A DNA stretch of 64,000 nucleotides from Halioglobus sp. (GTDB taxonomy: Bacteria > Pseudomonadota > Gammaproteobacteria > Pseudomonadales > Halieaceae): assembly GCA_020443345.1 (NCBI GenBank), contig JAGRIH010000001.1, forward strand, positions 1 to 64,000. Reading direction: 5' to 3'. The first letter of the stretch is position 1. Each line of letters opens with the position of its first letter. The notes below the pieces were generated by a model, which saw nothing but the letters and a program-made list of their open reading frames with translations, was not told the origin of the DNA and did not search any database. The position numbers and the translations under genes were made by a program. This document shows positions 37,079 through 46,921 of this stretch, piece after piece.

Positions 37079-37831
37079 ATGAATCTCGACAATATCCGCA
37101 TCGTGCTGGTCAATACCACTCACCCGGGCAATATCGGCGGCGCGGCGCGCGCCATGAAGAACATGGGTCTGTCGCGACTTTACCTGGTGGCGCCGCACCG
37201 CTATCCGGATGAGCAGGCCGACTGGCGCGCGGCATCTGCGGTCGATCTGCTGGACAATGCCGTGGTCACCGCGACACTGGACGAAGCGCTGGCCGACTGC
37301 CAGTTTATCGTGGGTACCAGTGCGCGGGAGCGGCGAATTCCCTGGCCCCTGCTCGATGCGCGCCAGTGTGCGGACCGGGTGGGGCAGGCCTCCGCGCGCG
37401 AGCAGGCGGCGGTGCTGTTCGGGCGCGAGGACCGCGGCCTGACCAACGAGGAACTGCAGGTGTGCAACCTGCATCTGAATATTCCGACGTCGAGCGACTA
37501 CAGCTCGCTCAATCTGGCCATGGCGGTGCAGATTGTCTGTTACGAGTTGCGCATGCTGGGCGCCGCGCAGTGGCCGGCCGTGCAAGACGCAGTTTGGGAC
37601 ACCCCCTTCACCACGCGCGACAACATGGAGCGTTTTTACGCGCACCTGGAACAGACGCTGGTGGAGCTGGAATTCCTCGACCCGGCAGCTCCGCGCCAGT
37701 TGATGTCGCGCCTGCGGCGCCTGTACGGCCGGGTGCGCCTGGACGAGATGGAGCTCAATATCCTGCGCGGTATTCTCACCGAAACGCAGAAATGGGTGGC
37801 GCGGGCGCGCCGCGCGCCACCGGCCGGTTGA
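37079..37831 (+). CDS. trmJ: tRNA (cytidine/uridine-2'-O-)-methyltransferase TrmJ
   Basis: The 250-residue SPOUT-family enzyme methylates the ribose of residue 32 in tRNA. Motifs are N-T-T-H-P-G-N-I-G-G-x-A-R-A-M-K near the N-terminus, LFGREDRGLTNEE, and the knot-forming SSLNLAMAVQ. The C-terminal helical extension fits the TrmJ branch. There is no Shine-Dalgarno before the ATG. A 20-nt GC hairpin (37830-37849) overlaps the stop but has no T run. It usually lies upstream of iscR-iscS; here iscR is missing. Confidence 0.93.
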   Translation: MNLDNIRIVLVNTTHPGNIGGAARAMKNMGLSRLYLVAPHRYPDEQADWRAASAVDLLDNAVVTATLDEALADCQFIVGTSARERRIPWPLLDARQCADRVGQASAREQAAVLFGREDRGLTNEELQVCNLHLNIPTSSDYSSLNLAMAVQIVCYELRMLGAAQWPAVQDAVWDTPFTTRDNMERFYAHLEQTLVELEFLDPAAPRQLMSRLRRLYGRVRLDEMELNILRGILTETQKWVARARRAPPAG

Positions 37832-37877
37832 TCCGGCGACTGCCGGGTCGCATACTGGTGGTCGCTTCAACGGTAAT

Positions 37878-38051
37878 GGCGTTAGTTAGTCAAGTATCCC
37901 GGCGTCGCATCGAGTACCGGTGGTCGGGACGCGCCGTAAATACAGCCATGTACGCTCGGGCGACGGATGGCCGCCCCCGGCATCCACGCCGCACACCGTC
38001 CCGACCACCTGTTACTCGATGCGACGCCCCTACATCCTGCTAACTACCGCC
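37878..38051. repeat. 174-bp imperfect palindrome between trmJ and the cysteine desulfurase
   Basis: Two arms of about 54 nt (37878-37931 and 37997-38051) are inverted copies of each other. The inner 30 positions of the left arm match the right arm except for a small GT-rich difference, and the outer parts share GGCGxTAGTTAG. The spacer is 65 bp and has no ORF. No transposase is encoded and no clear target duplication is seen. It could be a MITE-like element, or a long structured leader for the desulfurase gene 37 nt downstream. Confidence 0.7.
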
Positions 38052-38088
38052 GCAGTGGCCTCATTAGCATTAACAGAGCGTGGAGATT

Positions 38089-39282
38089 ATGCAACAACCA
38101 ATCTATCTCGATTACCTGGCGACCACGCCCGTCGACCCGCGCGTGGCCGAGAAGATGCAGCAGTGCCTGACCATCGAGGGCAATTTCGGCAATCCCGCCT
38201 CGCGCTCCCACGTGTACGGCTGGCGCGCCGAAGCGGCGGTGGAAAACGCGCGGCGCCAGGTGGCCGACCTGATCGGCGCCGATCCGCGCGAGATCGTGTG
38301 GACTTCCGGAGCCACCGAAGCGGACAACCTGGCCCTCAAGGGCGTGGCGCACTTGCACCGCGACCGCGGTCGCCACATCGTCACTTCCAGTATCGAGCAC
38401 AAGGCGGTGCTCGATACCTGCGGGCAGTTGCAGCGCGAGGGCTTCGAGGTCACCTTTGTGGCACCGGCCCCCAATGGCCTGATCGACCCCGAGCGGGTTG
38501 CATCGGCCCTGCGCGAGGACACTGTCGTGGTCAGTATCATGCATGCCAACAACGAGATCGGCACTATCAACGATATCGCCGCGATAGCAGAGCTTACCCG
38601 CGCAGCGGGCGTCCCGCTGCACGTCGATGCCGCCCAGAGCGCCGGCAAGATCGAACTCGACATGCAGCGCATGCACGTCGACTTGCTGTCCATGTCCGCC
38701 CATAAAATGTACGGTCCGAAAGGCGCCGGTGCCCTCTACGTGCGGCGCCGCCCGCGTGTGCGCCTGGAAGCGCAGATGCACGGCGGCGGCCACGAGCGCG
38801 GCATGCGTTCCGGCACGCTGGCGACCCACCAGATCGTGGGTATGGGCGAGGCGGCGGCCCTGGCACAGCAGTGCATGCGCGACGAGTCAGCGCGACTGCT
38901 GGCGCTGCGCGAGCGCTTTTGGACGGGCCTCGAACCGCTCGAGGGTGTGCGCAGCAACGGCGATCCCGAGCGGCGCCTGCCGGGCGCACTCAACCTGGCC
39001 TTTGCCGGTGTGGATGGCGAGTCGCTGCTGCTGGCACTGCAGGGCCTGGCGGTGTCCAGTGGTTCGGCCTGCACCTCCGCCAGCCTGGAGCCCTCCTACG
39101 TCCTGCGCGCGCTGGGCCTGGACGACGACTTGGCGCACAGCTCCCTGCGCTTCAGCTTCGGGCGTTTCACCACGGCCGAAGACGTGGACGCGGCGGTTGC
39201 CCAGGTGCGCGATGCACTGGAAAAACTGCGCGAAAACTCACCGCAGTGGGCCAGGTACCTGGAGGCCCGTTCTGCAAGGTGA
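38089..39282 (+). CDS. Cysteine desulfurase, IscS-like
   Basis: The 397-residue PLP enzyme takes sulfur from cysteine for Fe-S clusters and tRNA thiolation. PLP lysine is K206 in [10 protein letters not shown], and the persulfide Cys is C328 in [17 protein letters not shown], the IscS-type loop. The C-terminus ends [14 protein letters not shown] and lacks the GVDL...EWAHH tail that E. coli IscS uses to hold IscU. No iscR, iscU, iscA, hscBA or fdx gene is nearby; a convergent SDR gene follows. It may serve tRNA modification (TtcA is at 60.7 kb) rather than being the main Isc enzyme. ATG at 38089 has GGAG very close. Confidence 0.9.
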   Translation: MQQPIYLDYLATTPVDPRVAEKMQQCLTIEGNFGNPASRSHVYGWRAEAAVENARRQVADLIGADPREIVWTSGATEADNLALKGVAHLHRDRGRHIVTSSIEHKAVLDTCGQLQREGFEVTFVAPAPNGLIDPERVASALREDTVVVSIMHANNEIGTINDIAAIAELTRAAGVPLHVDAAQSAGKIELDMQRMHVDLLSMSAHKMYGPKGAGALYVRRRPRVRLEAQMHGGGHERGMRSGTLATHQIVGMGEAAALAQQCMRDESARLLALRERFWTGLEPLEGVRSNGDPERRLPGALNLAFAGVDGESLLLALQGLAVSSGSACTSASLEPSYVLRALGLDDDLAHSSLRFSFGRFTTAEDVDAAVAQVRDALEKLRENSPQWARYLEARSAR

Positions 39283-39354
39283 ATCCGCGTGTCCCGACAA
39301 TCCGGAACCGCTTTGGCGCCGGACGCAATTAAAATCAGAATTGTCGTTTGACAG

Positions 39355-40113
39355 TCAACGGCAATCAAAGGCCTTGCCGGTGACGCCGGCGCTGTCATCC
39401 CCCATCAGGAACAGGTAGGCCAGCATGATGTCCTGTGGTGCGGGATTGCGGTTGGGGTTTTCGGCGGGGTAGGCGCTGCGCCGCATGGCGGTGTTGGTGG
39501 CCCCGGGATTGAGGCTGTTGACCCGCACTTTGGAGGTGTTTTCGAGCTCGCTGGCCAGCACCTGCATCAGGCCCTCAGTGGCAAACTTGGACACCGCATA
39601 GGCGCCCCAGTAGGCATTGCCCCTGCGCCCCACGCCGGAGGAGGTGAACACCACGGAGGCCGCCGGTGCAGCCTGCAGCAGCGGCAGCAGGTATCGCGTC
39701 AGCAGGAACTGCGCATTGACGTTCACCTGCATCACTTCCAGCCAGCTGGCATAGCTGGCACTTTCGATGGGGCGGCGCTCGCCGAGGATGCCAGCGTTGT
39801 GCAGCAGTCCGTCCAGGTGGGTGAAGGTATCGCCCAGGCTGTCCGCCAGGCGCTGGAAGTGGTCTTCGGTCGCGCTGGCCAGGTCCAGCTCGACAATCGC
39901 CGGCTGCGGCCCGCCGGCCGCTTCGATTTTATCGTACACCGCCTCCAGTTTCGCGCCGGTGCGACCCAGCAGGATGACCGTGGCGCCCCTTGCAGCGTAA
40001 CACTGCGCCGCGGCGCGGCCGATGCCGTCACCGGCCCCGGTCACCAGGATCGTCTTGCCGCGCAACAGGTCGGGGCGCGGTCGATAGCGGCTTGAGACAG
40101 TGATGGTTTCCAT
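39355..40113 (-). CDS. yciK: Short-chain dehydrogenase, YciK family
   Basis: The 252-residue classical SDR has the cofactor motif TGAGDGIG at about 25-32, NAG in LLHNAGILGERRP, and the active-site SSGVGRRGNAYWGAYAVSKFA with Ser, Tyr and Lys. It closely matches YciK, an NAD(P)-dependent oxidoreductase of unknown substrate. It is the last gene of the mtaD-ubiG-mupP-yciK run, 15 nt downstream of the phosphatase, matching the Pseudomonas gene order. Confidence 0.9.
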   Translation of the reverse strand: METITVSSRYRPRPDLLRGKTILVTGAGDGIGRAAAQCYAARGATVILLGRTGAKLEAVYDKIEAAGGPQPAIVELDLASATEDHFQRLADSLGDTFTHLDGLLHNAGILGERRPIESASYASWLEVMQVNVNAQFLLTRYLLPLLQAAPAASVVFTSSGVGRRGNAYWGAYAVSKFATEGLMQVLASELENTSKVRVNSLNPGATNTAMRRSAYPAENPNRNPAPQDIMLAYLFLMGDDSAGVTGKAFDCR

Positions 40114-40128
40114 GGCTTGTTCCTCCTG

Positions 40129-40803
40129 TTAGCGAGCCAGGATCAGCCGCGCCAGATCGCCGGGACTGTCGGCGTGGGCGTCGGCGCCCCAGCAGCGCGG
40201 ATCATCGCCCGGCTCGATATAGCCGTACAGGGCGGCGATGGTGTATATGCCGGCGCGGCGTCCGGCCTCGATGTCGCGCCGGTGGTCGCCGATGTAGATC
40301 GCCTCGTGCGGCGCGCAGCCCAGCTCCCGGCAGTTGCGGTACAGGGATTCGGGGTGCGGTTTGCGTTCGGTCACGTCGTCCGGGCAGACGACGCTGCCGG
40401 CCTGCGGCTGCAGACCCAGGCGCGCCAGCAGGGGCTCGGTGTAAGCGCGCGGCTTGTTGGTGGCAATGCCCCAGCCGATATCGAGCTGCTGCAGTTGTTG
40501 CAATAACTCGCGGATCCCGGGGTAGGGCCGCGCCAGGGTGCCCAGGCTTTCGCCGTACAACTCCAGCAGCCGCAGGCGGCCGGCTTCAAATTCCGGTGTG
40601 TCCTCGGCTAGCTCCAGGCCCAGGCGGACCAGTCCCCGCGCGCCGTTGGAAACCGAGCTGCGAATGCGCTGCGCATCCATCGGGCCGCGCCCGTGTTCAG
40701 CCCGCAGGGTCTGCACTGCGGGGACGAATTCATCCGCGGTATCCACCAGCGTGCCATCCAGATCGAACAGCACCGCGCGCAGCGTGCGTGGCACACCGGT
40801 CAT
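40129..40803 (-). CDS. mupP: HAD phosphatase, probably N-acetylmuramic acid 6-phosphate phosphatase
   Basis: The 224-residue HAD hydrolase has the nucleophile Asp in LFDLDGTLVDT, the Thr motif ATNKPR, and the Lys/Asp motifs KPHPESLY and IGDHRRDIEAG. By sequence it reads as a phosphoglycolate-phosphatase relative. In Pseudomonas the gene in this exact slot, between ubiG and the yciK-like gene, is MupP, which works with AmgK and MurU in peptidoglycan recycling. The identity here rests on that synteny. Its ATG overlaps the ubiG stop by 4 nt. Confidence 0.75.
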   Translation of the reverse strand: MTGVPRTLRAVLFDLDGTLVDTADEFVPAVQTLRAEHGRGPMDAQRIRSSVSNGARGLVRLGLELAEDTPEFEAGRLRLLELYGESLGTLARPYPGIRELLQQLQQLDIGWGIATNKPRAYTEPLLARLGLQPQAGSVVCPDDVTERKPHPESLYRNCRELGCAPHEAIYIGDHRRDIEAGRRAGIYTIAALYGYIEPGDDPRCWGADAHADSPGDLARLILAR

Positions 40804-41510
40804 GCCGGTTTCACCGCCCGCACGATGTAGTTGACGTCGAGATCTTTCGGGTTGAGCCGGTAATTTCTGGTCAGGGGGTTGTAGGTCAGACCGGTCATGC
40901 CCTCGAGCACCAGGTCGGCGTCGCGCAGCCAGCCGGCCAGTTCCGACGGGCGGATAAATTTGGCGTATTCGTGCGTGCCGGCCGGCAGCAGCCGCAGGAT
41001 GTACTCGGCGCCGACAATGGCCAGGGCAAAGGCCTTCGGGTTGCGGTTGATGGTGGAGAAATACAGCGCGCCGCCGGGGCGGGCCAACTCCGCGCAGGCG
41101 GCGATGACCGCGCCCGGGTCGGGTACATGCTCCAGCATTTCCAGGCAGCACACGATATCGTAACGGCCCGCTTCGCCCTGTGCCAACTGCTCCGCACTCG
41201 TGTGTACATAGCGGATATCCAGCTCGGATTCGCGCCGGTGCAGCTGCGCGACGGACAACGGCGCTTCACCCATGTCGATGCCGGTGACGATGGCGCCGCG
41301 CTGGGCCATGGCCTCGGCCAGGATGCCGCCACCGCAGCCCACATCGAGCAGGCGTTGGTCACACACCGGGGAGTGCTGGTCGATGTAGTTGGCGCGCAGC
41401 GGGTTGATGTCATGCAGCGGCCGGAACTCGCCGTCGCGGTCCCACCAGCGCGACGCCAGCGCTTCGAATTTGGCGATCTCGTGCGGGTCGACATTGCTAC
41501 TGCTGGTCAT
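40800..41510 (-). CDS. ubiG: Ubiquinone biosynthesis O-methyltransferase
   Basis: The 236-residue SAM methyltransferase performs both O-methylations in ubiquinone synthesis. Motif I is LLDVGCGGGILAEAMA near 54-69. The family signatures SRWWD at the N-terminus, EMLEHVPDP in the middle and GLTYNPLTRNY near the end are all present. It lies 33 nt downstream of mtaD and overlaps mupP by 4 nt, so the run is probably one transcript. Confidence 0.96.
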   Translation of the reverse strand: MTSSSNVDPHEIAKFEALASRWWDRDGEFRPLHDINPLRANYIDQHSPVCDQRLLDVGCGGGILAEAMAQRGAIVTGIDMGEAPLSVAQLHRRESELDIRYVHTSAEQLAQGEAGRYDIVCCLEMLEHVPDPGAVIAACAELARPGGALYFSTINRNPKAFALAIVGAEYILRLLPAGTHEYAKFIRPSELAGWLRDADLVLEGMTGLTYNPLTRNYRLNPKDLDVNYIVRAVKPA

Positions 41511-41543
41511 GAAACAGAGTCCTTCATCTTTTTGACAGCCTTG

Positions 41544-42890
41544 TTACTGGTCCAGGGTCTGGCCGGCAGTGCTGCCGATGCGTTCGCGCCAGGCGCGGAT
41601 ACGCGGCAGCAGGTGATCCAAGTCTATAGTGGTGAGCCGCCCCTGTGCCAGCACGGGTCGGCCGGCGACCCAGCTGTGGCTGACCTGGCTGCCGTTGCAG
41701 GCGTAGACCAGCTGCGACAGGGGGTTGTACAGTGGCTGCGTTTCCGGTCCGCCCAAATCCACTGCGATCACATCGGCCTGCTTGCCGACCTCCAGGCTGC
41801 CGATGCGATCCTCCAGACCCAGGGCGCGGGCGCCGTTGATGGTGGCCATGGCCAGCGCCTCGGAGGCGGGCAGTGCGGTGGCGTCGCCGGACTGCAGCTT
41901 GGCCAGCAGTGCGGCGCACTGCATCTCGGCAAACAGGTTCAGGTTGTTGTTGCTCGCGGCGCTGTCAGTGCCCAGCGCCACATTGACCCCGTGTTGCAGC
42001 AGGCGGGTCACCGGGCAGGCGCCGGAGGCCAGTTTCATGTTCGACTGCGGGCAGTGCACGACATGCGCCCCGCTGGCGGCCAGCCGCGCGATATCCTGGT
42101 CGCCCGCATCGGTCATGTGCACGCACTGGGTGCGCGGCCCGAGCAATCCCAGTCGGTGCAGCGACTCCAGCGGGCGCTCGCCGTACTGCTCTACCGCCTG
42201 CAGCACTTCGCCGCGTGTTTCGTGCAGGTGGATTTGCACGGGCGCATCCAGCTCCGCGGCCAGCACCGCTACCTTTTGCAAAGTGTCCGGGGACACCGTG
42301 TAGGGCGCATGGGGGCCAAAACCCACGGTCACCAGATCGCTGTGTTTGACAGCGTCGCGCAGCGCTAGGCCCTTGCTGATGTACTCGTCCGCGTCCCGCG
42401 CCCAGACGGTCGCGTTGTCCAGTATCGGAAAGGTGACCTGGCAGCGCGTGCCGAGACGCCGGGCCTGCGCGGTACACACATCCGGGTAAAAATACATGTC
42501 ACTCCAGGTGGTGGTGCCGGCGCGGAGCATTTCGGCGATGGCCAGTTCCACGCCGTCGTGCACGAATTGCGCACTCACGTGGGTCGTCTCGGCCGGCCAG
42601 ATGTGCCGCTGCAGCCAGGGCATCAGCGCCCGGTCGTCTGCATAGCCGCGCAGCAGGCTCATGGCCGCGTGACCATGGCAGTTGACCAGCCCTGGCAGCA
42701 GCACATGATCGGGTAATTCCAGTTCATCGGCGGCCTCGATGACCCCGGCTGCGGCCCGGGGCAGCAGCGCGCTGATCCGGTTGCCGCTGATCGCGAGACT
42801 GTAATTCTCCAACACCGCGCCGCGCGGCACCACGGGCACGATCCAGCCGGCGTGTAGCAGGGTGTCTGCGGTAATCGCTTGCGAGTTCAT
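41544..42890 (-). CDS. mtaD: 5-methylthioadenosine/S-adenosylhomocysteine deaminase (TRZ/ATZ family)
   Basis: The 448-residue metal-dependent amidohydrolase has zinc-ligand motifs NCHGHAAM, QIHLHET and ALGTDSAASNNN. The family deaminates S-adenosylhomocysteine or methylthioadenosine; substrate assignment rests on the Pseudomonas gene in this same position. Such a role fits next to ubiG, which makes S-adenosylhomocysteine. ATG at 42890 gives the normal N-terminus; GGGGAG lies 15 nt upstream. It heads the minus-strand run, divergent from gyrA. Confidence 0.88.
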   Translation of the reverse strand: MNSQAITADTLLHAGWIVPVVPRGAVLENYSLAISGNRISALLPRAAAGVIEAADELELPDHVLLPGLVNCHGHAAMSLLRGYADDRALMPWLQRHIWPAETTHVSAQFVHDGVELAIAEMLRAGTTTWSDMYFYPDVCTAQARRLGTRCQVTFPILDNATVWARDADEYISKGLALRDAVKHSDLVTVGFGPHAPYTVSPDTLQKVAVLAAELDAPVQIHLHETRGEVLQAVEQYGERPLESLHRLGLLGPRTQCVHMTDAGDQDIARLAASGAHVVHCPQSNMKLASGACPVTRLLQHGVNVALGTDSAASNNNLNLFAEMQCAALLAKLQSGDATALPASEALAMATINGARALGLEDRIGSLEVGKQADVIAVDLGGPETQPLYNPLSQLVYACNGSQVSHSWVAGRPVLAQGRLTTIDLDHLLPRIRAWRERIGSTAGQTLDQ

Positions 42891-43064
42891 GGCGGTGGTC
42901 TGTGCTCCCCGAAAGTCGTGGTTGCGGCCTGGAAACACCACCGTCGGCGTGCTGTTTCGCCGCCGCGCGGGCGTTCGCGCGCAAGTATAACCGCAAATGC
43001 CGCGCGGCTGCGCCACGGACCGCCACACGATGCAAAAACATGGCGGGCAGGGCCCGACTTCCCG

Positions 43065-43070
43065 TATAAT
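43065..43070 (+). promoter_or_regulatory. Candidate gyrA promoter -10
   Basis: A perfect TATAAT lies 117 nt before the gyrA start, in the 297-bp region shared with divergent mtaD. No good -35 is visible, so supercoiling-sensitive or activator-aided initiation is possible. Confidence 0.4.
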
Positions 43071-43187
43071 TGATCGCTTGTGTCCAGGGGCGCAAGACGC
43101 AATCCACCCGGCCGTGACTGGCCGCGAAAACAGGGCCGGCCGCGGCCGCCGCAGCACGTTTGCTCTTAGTGAAGGAAACCGTTGTAA

Positions 43188-45794
43188 ATGGGTGAGTTAG
43201 CCAGGGAAATCCTCCTCGTCAATATCGAGGACGAACTGAAGCAATCCTATCTCGACTACGCCATGAGCGTCATCGTCGGCCGGGCTCTGCCCGATGTGCG
43301 CGACGGCCTCAAGCCGGTGCACCGGCGCGTGCTGTTCGCCATGAACGAACTGAGCAACGACTGGAACAAGCCCTACAAGAAGTCCGCACGCGTGGTGGGC
43401 GATGTCATCGGTAAGTATCACCCCCACGGGGATTCAGCGGTTTACGATACCATCGTGCGTATGGCGCAGCCCTTTTCCCTGCGCTACATGCTGATCGACG
43501 GCCAGGGCAATTTCGGCTCGATTGACGGTGACAACGCGGCGGCCATGCGCTACACCGAGATCCGCATGCGCAAGATCGCCCACGCGATGCTGGCCGATCT
43601 GGACAAGGAGACGGTGGACTTCGTCGACAACTACGACGGTACCGAGCGCATTCCCGCGGTCATGCCCACGCGCGTGCCCAACCTGCTGATCAACGGCTCC
43701 TCCGGTATCGCGGTGGGCATGGCCACCAATATTCCCCCGCACAACCTCACCGAGGTGGTCAGCGGCTGCCTGGCGCTGCTGGCCAACCCCGGGATCAGCG
43801 TGGACGAATTGATGGAGCACATCCCCGGCCCGGACTTTCCCACCGGCGCCATCATCAACGGGCGCGCCGGTATCATCCAGGCCTACCGCACGGGCCGCGG
43901 CCGGATTTACGTGCGCGCCCGCGCCGAGGTGGTGACGGACGACAAGCGCGGCAGGGACACCATTCTCATTCACGAACTGCCCTACCAGCTCAACAAGGCG
44001 CGGCTGATCGAGCGCATTGCCGAACTGGTCAAAGAGAAGAAGATCGAGGGCATCACCGAGCTGCGCGATGAGTCCGACAAGGACGGCATGCGCGTGGTGA
44101 TCGAGCTGCGCCGCGGCGAGATCGGCGATGTGGTGCTCAACAACCTCTACGCGCAGACGCAGCTGCAAACCGTGTTTGGCATCAACATGGTCGCCCTGCT
44201 GGACGGCCAGCCGAAGATCCTCAATCTCAAAGAAATCCTCGAGGCTTTCATTCGCCACCGCCGCGAGGTGGTGACGCGGCGCACGGTGTACCTGCTGCGC
44301 AAGGCGCGCGAGCGCGGCCACTTGCTGGAGGGGCTGGCCATCGCGCTGGCCAACATCGATCCGGTGATCGCCCTGATCAAGTCCTCGCCCAGTGCCGCCC
44401 AGGCGAAGGAGAAGCTGCTGGCGCGGGCCTGGGAACCGGGCGAGGTCAGCGGCATGCTCGAGCGCGCGGGGAAGGACGCCTGTCGACCCGAAGAACTCGA
44501 ACCACACTATGGGCTGCACGAGGGCGGCTACGTGCTGTCGCCGGCCCAGGCGCAGGCTATTCTGGATCTGCGCCTGCATCGCCTGACAGGGCTGGAGCAC
44601 GAGAAACTGCTCAGCGAATACCAGGAAAAACTCGCCGAGATTGCCGACTACCTGGATATCCTGGCGGACCCTGAGCGCCTCAAGCTGGTGATTCGCGAGG
44701 AACTGGAAGAGATTGTCAAGGAATACGGCGACGCGCGCCTGACCCAGATCAGCGCCTCGCAGCACGATTTGACGGTCGAGGATTTGATTACCGAAGAGGA
44801 CCGGGTGGTCACCATTTCCCACGGCGGCTACGCCAAGACCCAGCCGCTGAGCGATTACCAGGCGCAGCGGCGCGGCGGTATGGGCAAGATGGCCGCGGCG
44901 GTAAAGGACGAGGATTTCGTCGAACACCTGCTGATTGCCAGCACCCACGCGACGATTCTGTGTTTCTCCAACGTCGGCAAGGTGTACTGGCTCAAGGTCT
45001 ACCAGATACCGCTGGCCGGGCGCAATTCGCGCGGCCGCCCGATGGTGAACCTGCTGCCGCTGGAGGCGGGAGAGCGGGTCACATCCATATTGCCGGTAGA
45101 AGACTACACCCAGGGCCACTACATTTTCATGGCCACGGCCGACGGCACAGTGAAAAAGACCGCACTGACCGATTTTGCGCGACCGCGCAGTGTCGGGTTG
45201 CGGGCCCTGGAGCTGGACGAGGGCGACGTGCTGGTGGGCACGGCGATCACCGACGGCCGCTGTGACGTCATGCTGTTCAGCAGCGAGGGCAAGGCCGTGC
45301 GTTTCCGCGAGACCGAGGTACGCGCGATGGGACGCACCGCGCGCGGCGTGCGCGGCATCCGCCTGGGCGAGGGGCATCGCATGATTTCGCTGATGATCCC
45401 GCAGCCGCAGGGCAAGGTGCTCACCGTCACCGAAAACGGCTACGGCAAGCGCACTCCGGTGGCGGAGTTTCCCACCAAGGGGCGCGGCAACAAGGGCATT
45501 ATCGCGATGGCCACCAGCGCGCGCAATGGTCCGCTGGTCGGTGCGGTACAGGTGTTTGATGGCGATGAACTGATGCTGATCTCCAGCCAGGGCACGCTGG
45601 TGCGCACCCGCGCCGATGAGGTGTCGCAGTTGGGGCGCAACACCCAGGGTGTGCGCGTCATTCGCACCAAGCAGGGCGAACATCTGGTGGGTGTCGAGCG
45701 CATCGACGAGCCCGCTCCCGACGCTGTGTTCGACGGCACACCCCATGACGGTAGCAGCCGCGACGATACAACCGGAGATGGCGACGCCGACTGA
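43188..45794 (+). CDS. gyrA: DNA gyrase subunit A
   Basis: The 868-residue type IIA topoisomerase subunit cuts and rejoins DNA. The catalytic tyrosine is Y122 in MRYTEIRM. The quinolone region [13 protein letters not shown] has Ser83 and Asp87, the drug-sensitive residues. The C-terminal beta-pinwheel starts after about residue 530 and includes the GyrA box QRRGGMGK. The acidic tail is short. AAGGA precedes the ATG. It starts the run gyrA-serC-pheA-tyrA-aroA-cmk-rpsA-ihfB. Confidence 0.98.
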   Translation: MGELAREILLVNIEDELKQSYLDYAMSVIVGRALPDVRDGLKPVHRRVLFAMNELSNDWNKPYKKSARVVGDVIGKYHPHGDSAVYDTIVRMAQPFSLRYMLIDGQGNFGSIDGDNAAAMRYTEIRMRKIAHAMLADLDKETVDFVDNYDGTERIPAVMPTRVPNLLINGSSGIAVGMATNIPPHNLTEVVSGCLALLANPGISVDELMEHIPGPDFPTGAIINGRAGIIQAYRTGRGRIYVRARAEVVTDDKRGRDTILIHELPYQLNKARLIERIAELVKEKKIEGITELRDESDKDGMRVVIELRRGEIGDVVLNNLYAQTQLQTVFGINMVALLDGQPKILNLKEILEAFIRHRREVVTRRTVYLLRKARERGHLLEGLAIALANIDPVIALIKSSPSAAQAKEKLLARAWEPGEVSGMLERAGKDACRPEELEPHYGLHEGGYVLSPAQAQAILDLRLHRLTGLEHEKLLSEYQEKLAEIADYLDILADPERLKLVIREELEEIVKEYGDARLTQISASQHDLTVEDLITEEDRVVTISHGGYAKTQPLSDYQAQRRGGMGKMAAAVKDEDFVEHLLIASTHATILCFSNVGKVYWLKVYQIPLAGRNSRGRPMVNLLPLEAGERVTSILPVEDYTQGHYIFMATADGTVKKTALTDFARPRSVGLRALELDEGDVLVGTAITDGRCDVMLFSSEGKAVRFRETEVRAMGRTARGVRGIRLGEGHRMISLMIPQPQGKVLTVTENGYGKRTPVAEFPTKGRGNKGIIAMATSARNGPLVGAVQVFDGDELMLISSQGTLVRTRADEVSQLGRNTQGVRVIRTKQGEHLVGVERIDEPAPDAVFDGTPHDGSSRDDTTGDGDAD

Positions 45795-45831
45795 TGCGCC
45801 ACTCATCCACCGCTACAAGGAATACCGCACC

Positions 45832-46911
45832 ATGACCCGTTGTTACAATTTTTGCGCCGGGCCGGCCTCGCTGCCCGAACCGGTACTGGAAACGGCCCGC
45901 GACGAGCTGCTGGACTGGCACGGCAGGGGGCTGTCACTGATGGAAATGAGCCACCGCAGTCCAGAGGTGATGGGCGTGGCACAGCGCGCCGAGCAGACGC
46001 TGCGGGAGCTGCTGGGCGTGTCACAGGACTACGCGGTGCTGTTCCTGCAGGGCGGGGCCAGCACCCAGTTCTCCGCAGTGCCACTGAACCTGCTGGGCGA
46101 GCACCGCCGTGCCGACTACGTCAATACCGGGCAGTGGTCCAAAAAGGCAATTGCCGAGGGCAGGCGCTACGGCGATATCAACGTGGTGGCATCTTCGGAG
46201 GATACCCGTTTTTCCACCATCCCGCCGCGCGACACCTGGCAGCTTGGCGCCGACGCCGCCTACCTGCACTATACCCCCAACGAAACCATCGGCGGGGTGG
46301 AGTTTTTCTGGACGCCGCAGGTGGACGCGCCGCTGGTTGCCGACATGTCATCGACCCTGTTGTCCCGCCCCATCGGCGTGGACGACTTCGGCGTGATCTA
46401 CGCCGGGGCGCAGAAAAACATCGGCCCGGCCGGCCTGACACTGGTTATCGTGCGCCGGGACCTGCTCGGCCGCGCCCACGCCCTGTGTCCGGCCATGCTC
46501 AACTGGCAAATCGCCGCCGATAACGACTCCATGTACAACACGCCGCCGACGTTCGCGCTGTACCTGTCCGGCCTGGTGTTTGACTGGCTGCAGGAGGGCG
46601 GCGGCCTGGCGGCGATGGAGGCGTGCAACCGGCGCAAGGCGCAAAAACTGTACGCCGCAATCGACCACAGCGATTTTTACGCCAACCCGGTGGAACTGGC
46701 CAGTCGCTCACTGATGAATATTCCGTTTACCCTGGCCGACCCGGCACTGGACCAGCAGTTTCTGGCCGAGGCCGAGCGCGCCGGACTGCTCAACCTGAAG
46801 GGCCACCGCTCGGTCGGCGGCATGCGCGCCAGTATTTACAACGCCGTGAGCGAAGCCGCGGTGGATGCCCTGATCGCGTTCATGCGCGATTTCGAGCAGC
46901 ACAGGGGGTAG
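45832..46911 (+). CDS. serC: Phosphoserine aminotransferase
   Basis: The 359-residue class V aminotransferase makes phosphoserine and also serves pyridoxal phosphate synthesis. The PLP lysine is K195 in YAGAQKNIGPAG, and the N-terminal NFCAGPASLP motif is standard. AAGGA lies 11 nt upstream of the ATG. It lies 37 nt after gyrA and 10 nt before pheA, as in Pseudomonas. Confidence 0.97.
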   Translation: MTRCYNFCAGPASLPEPVLETARDELLDWHGRGLSLMEMSHRSPEVMGVAQRAEQTLRELLGVSQDYAVLFLQGGASTQFSAVPLNLLGEHRRADYVNTGQWSKKAIAEGRRYGDINVVASSEDTRFSTIPPRDTWQLGADAAYLHYTPNETIGGVEFFWTPQVDAPLVADMSSTLLSRPIGVDDFGVIYAGAQKNIGPAGLTLVIVRRDLLGRAHALCPAMLNWQIAADNDSMYNTPPTFALYLSGLVFDWLQEGGGLAAMEACNRRKAQKLYAAIDHSDFYANPVELASRSLMNIPFTLADPALDQQFLAEAERAGLLNLKGHRSVGGMRASIYNAVSEAAVDALIAFMRDFEQHRG

Positions 46912-46921
46912 TTGCTTCACC

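Noticed and set aside
37878-38051. Integron attC site
   Set aside because: GTTAG lies in the left arm and CTAAC in the right, opposite to attC ends, and there is no integrase or cassette.
43425-43455. Quinolone-resistance change in GyrA
   Set aside because: Ser83 and Asp87 are the sensitive residues.
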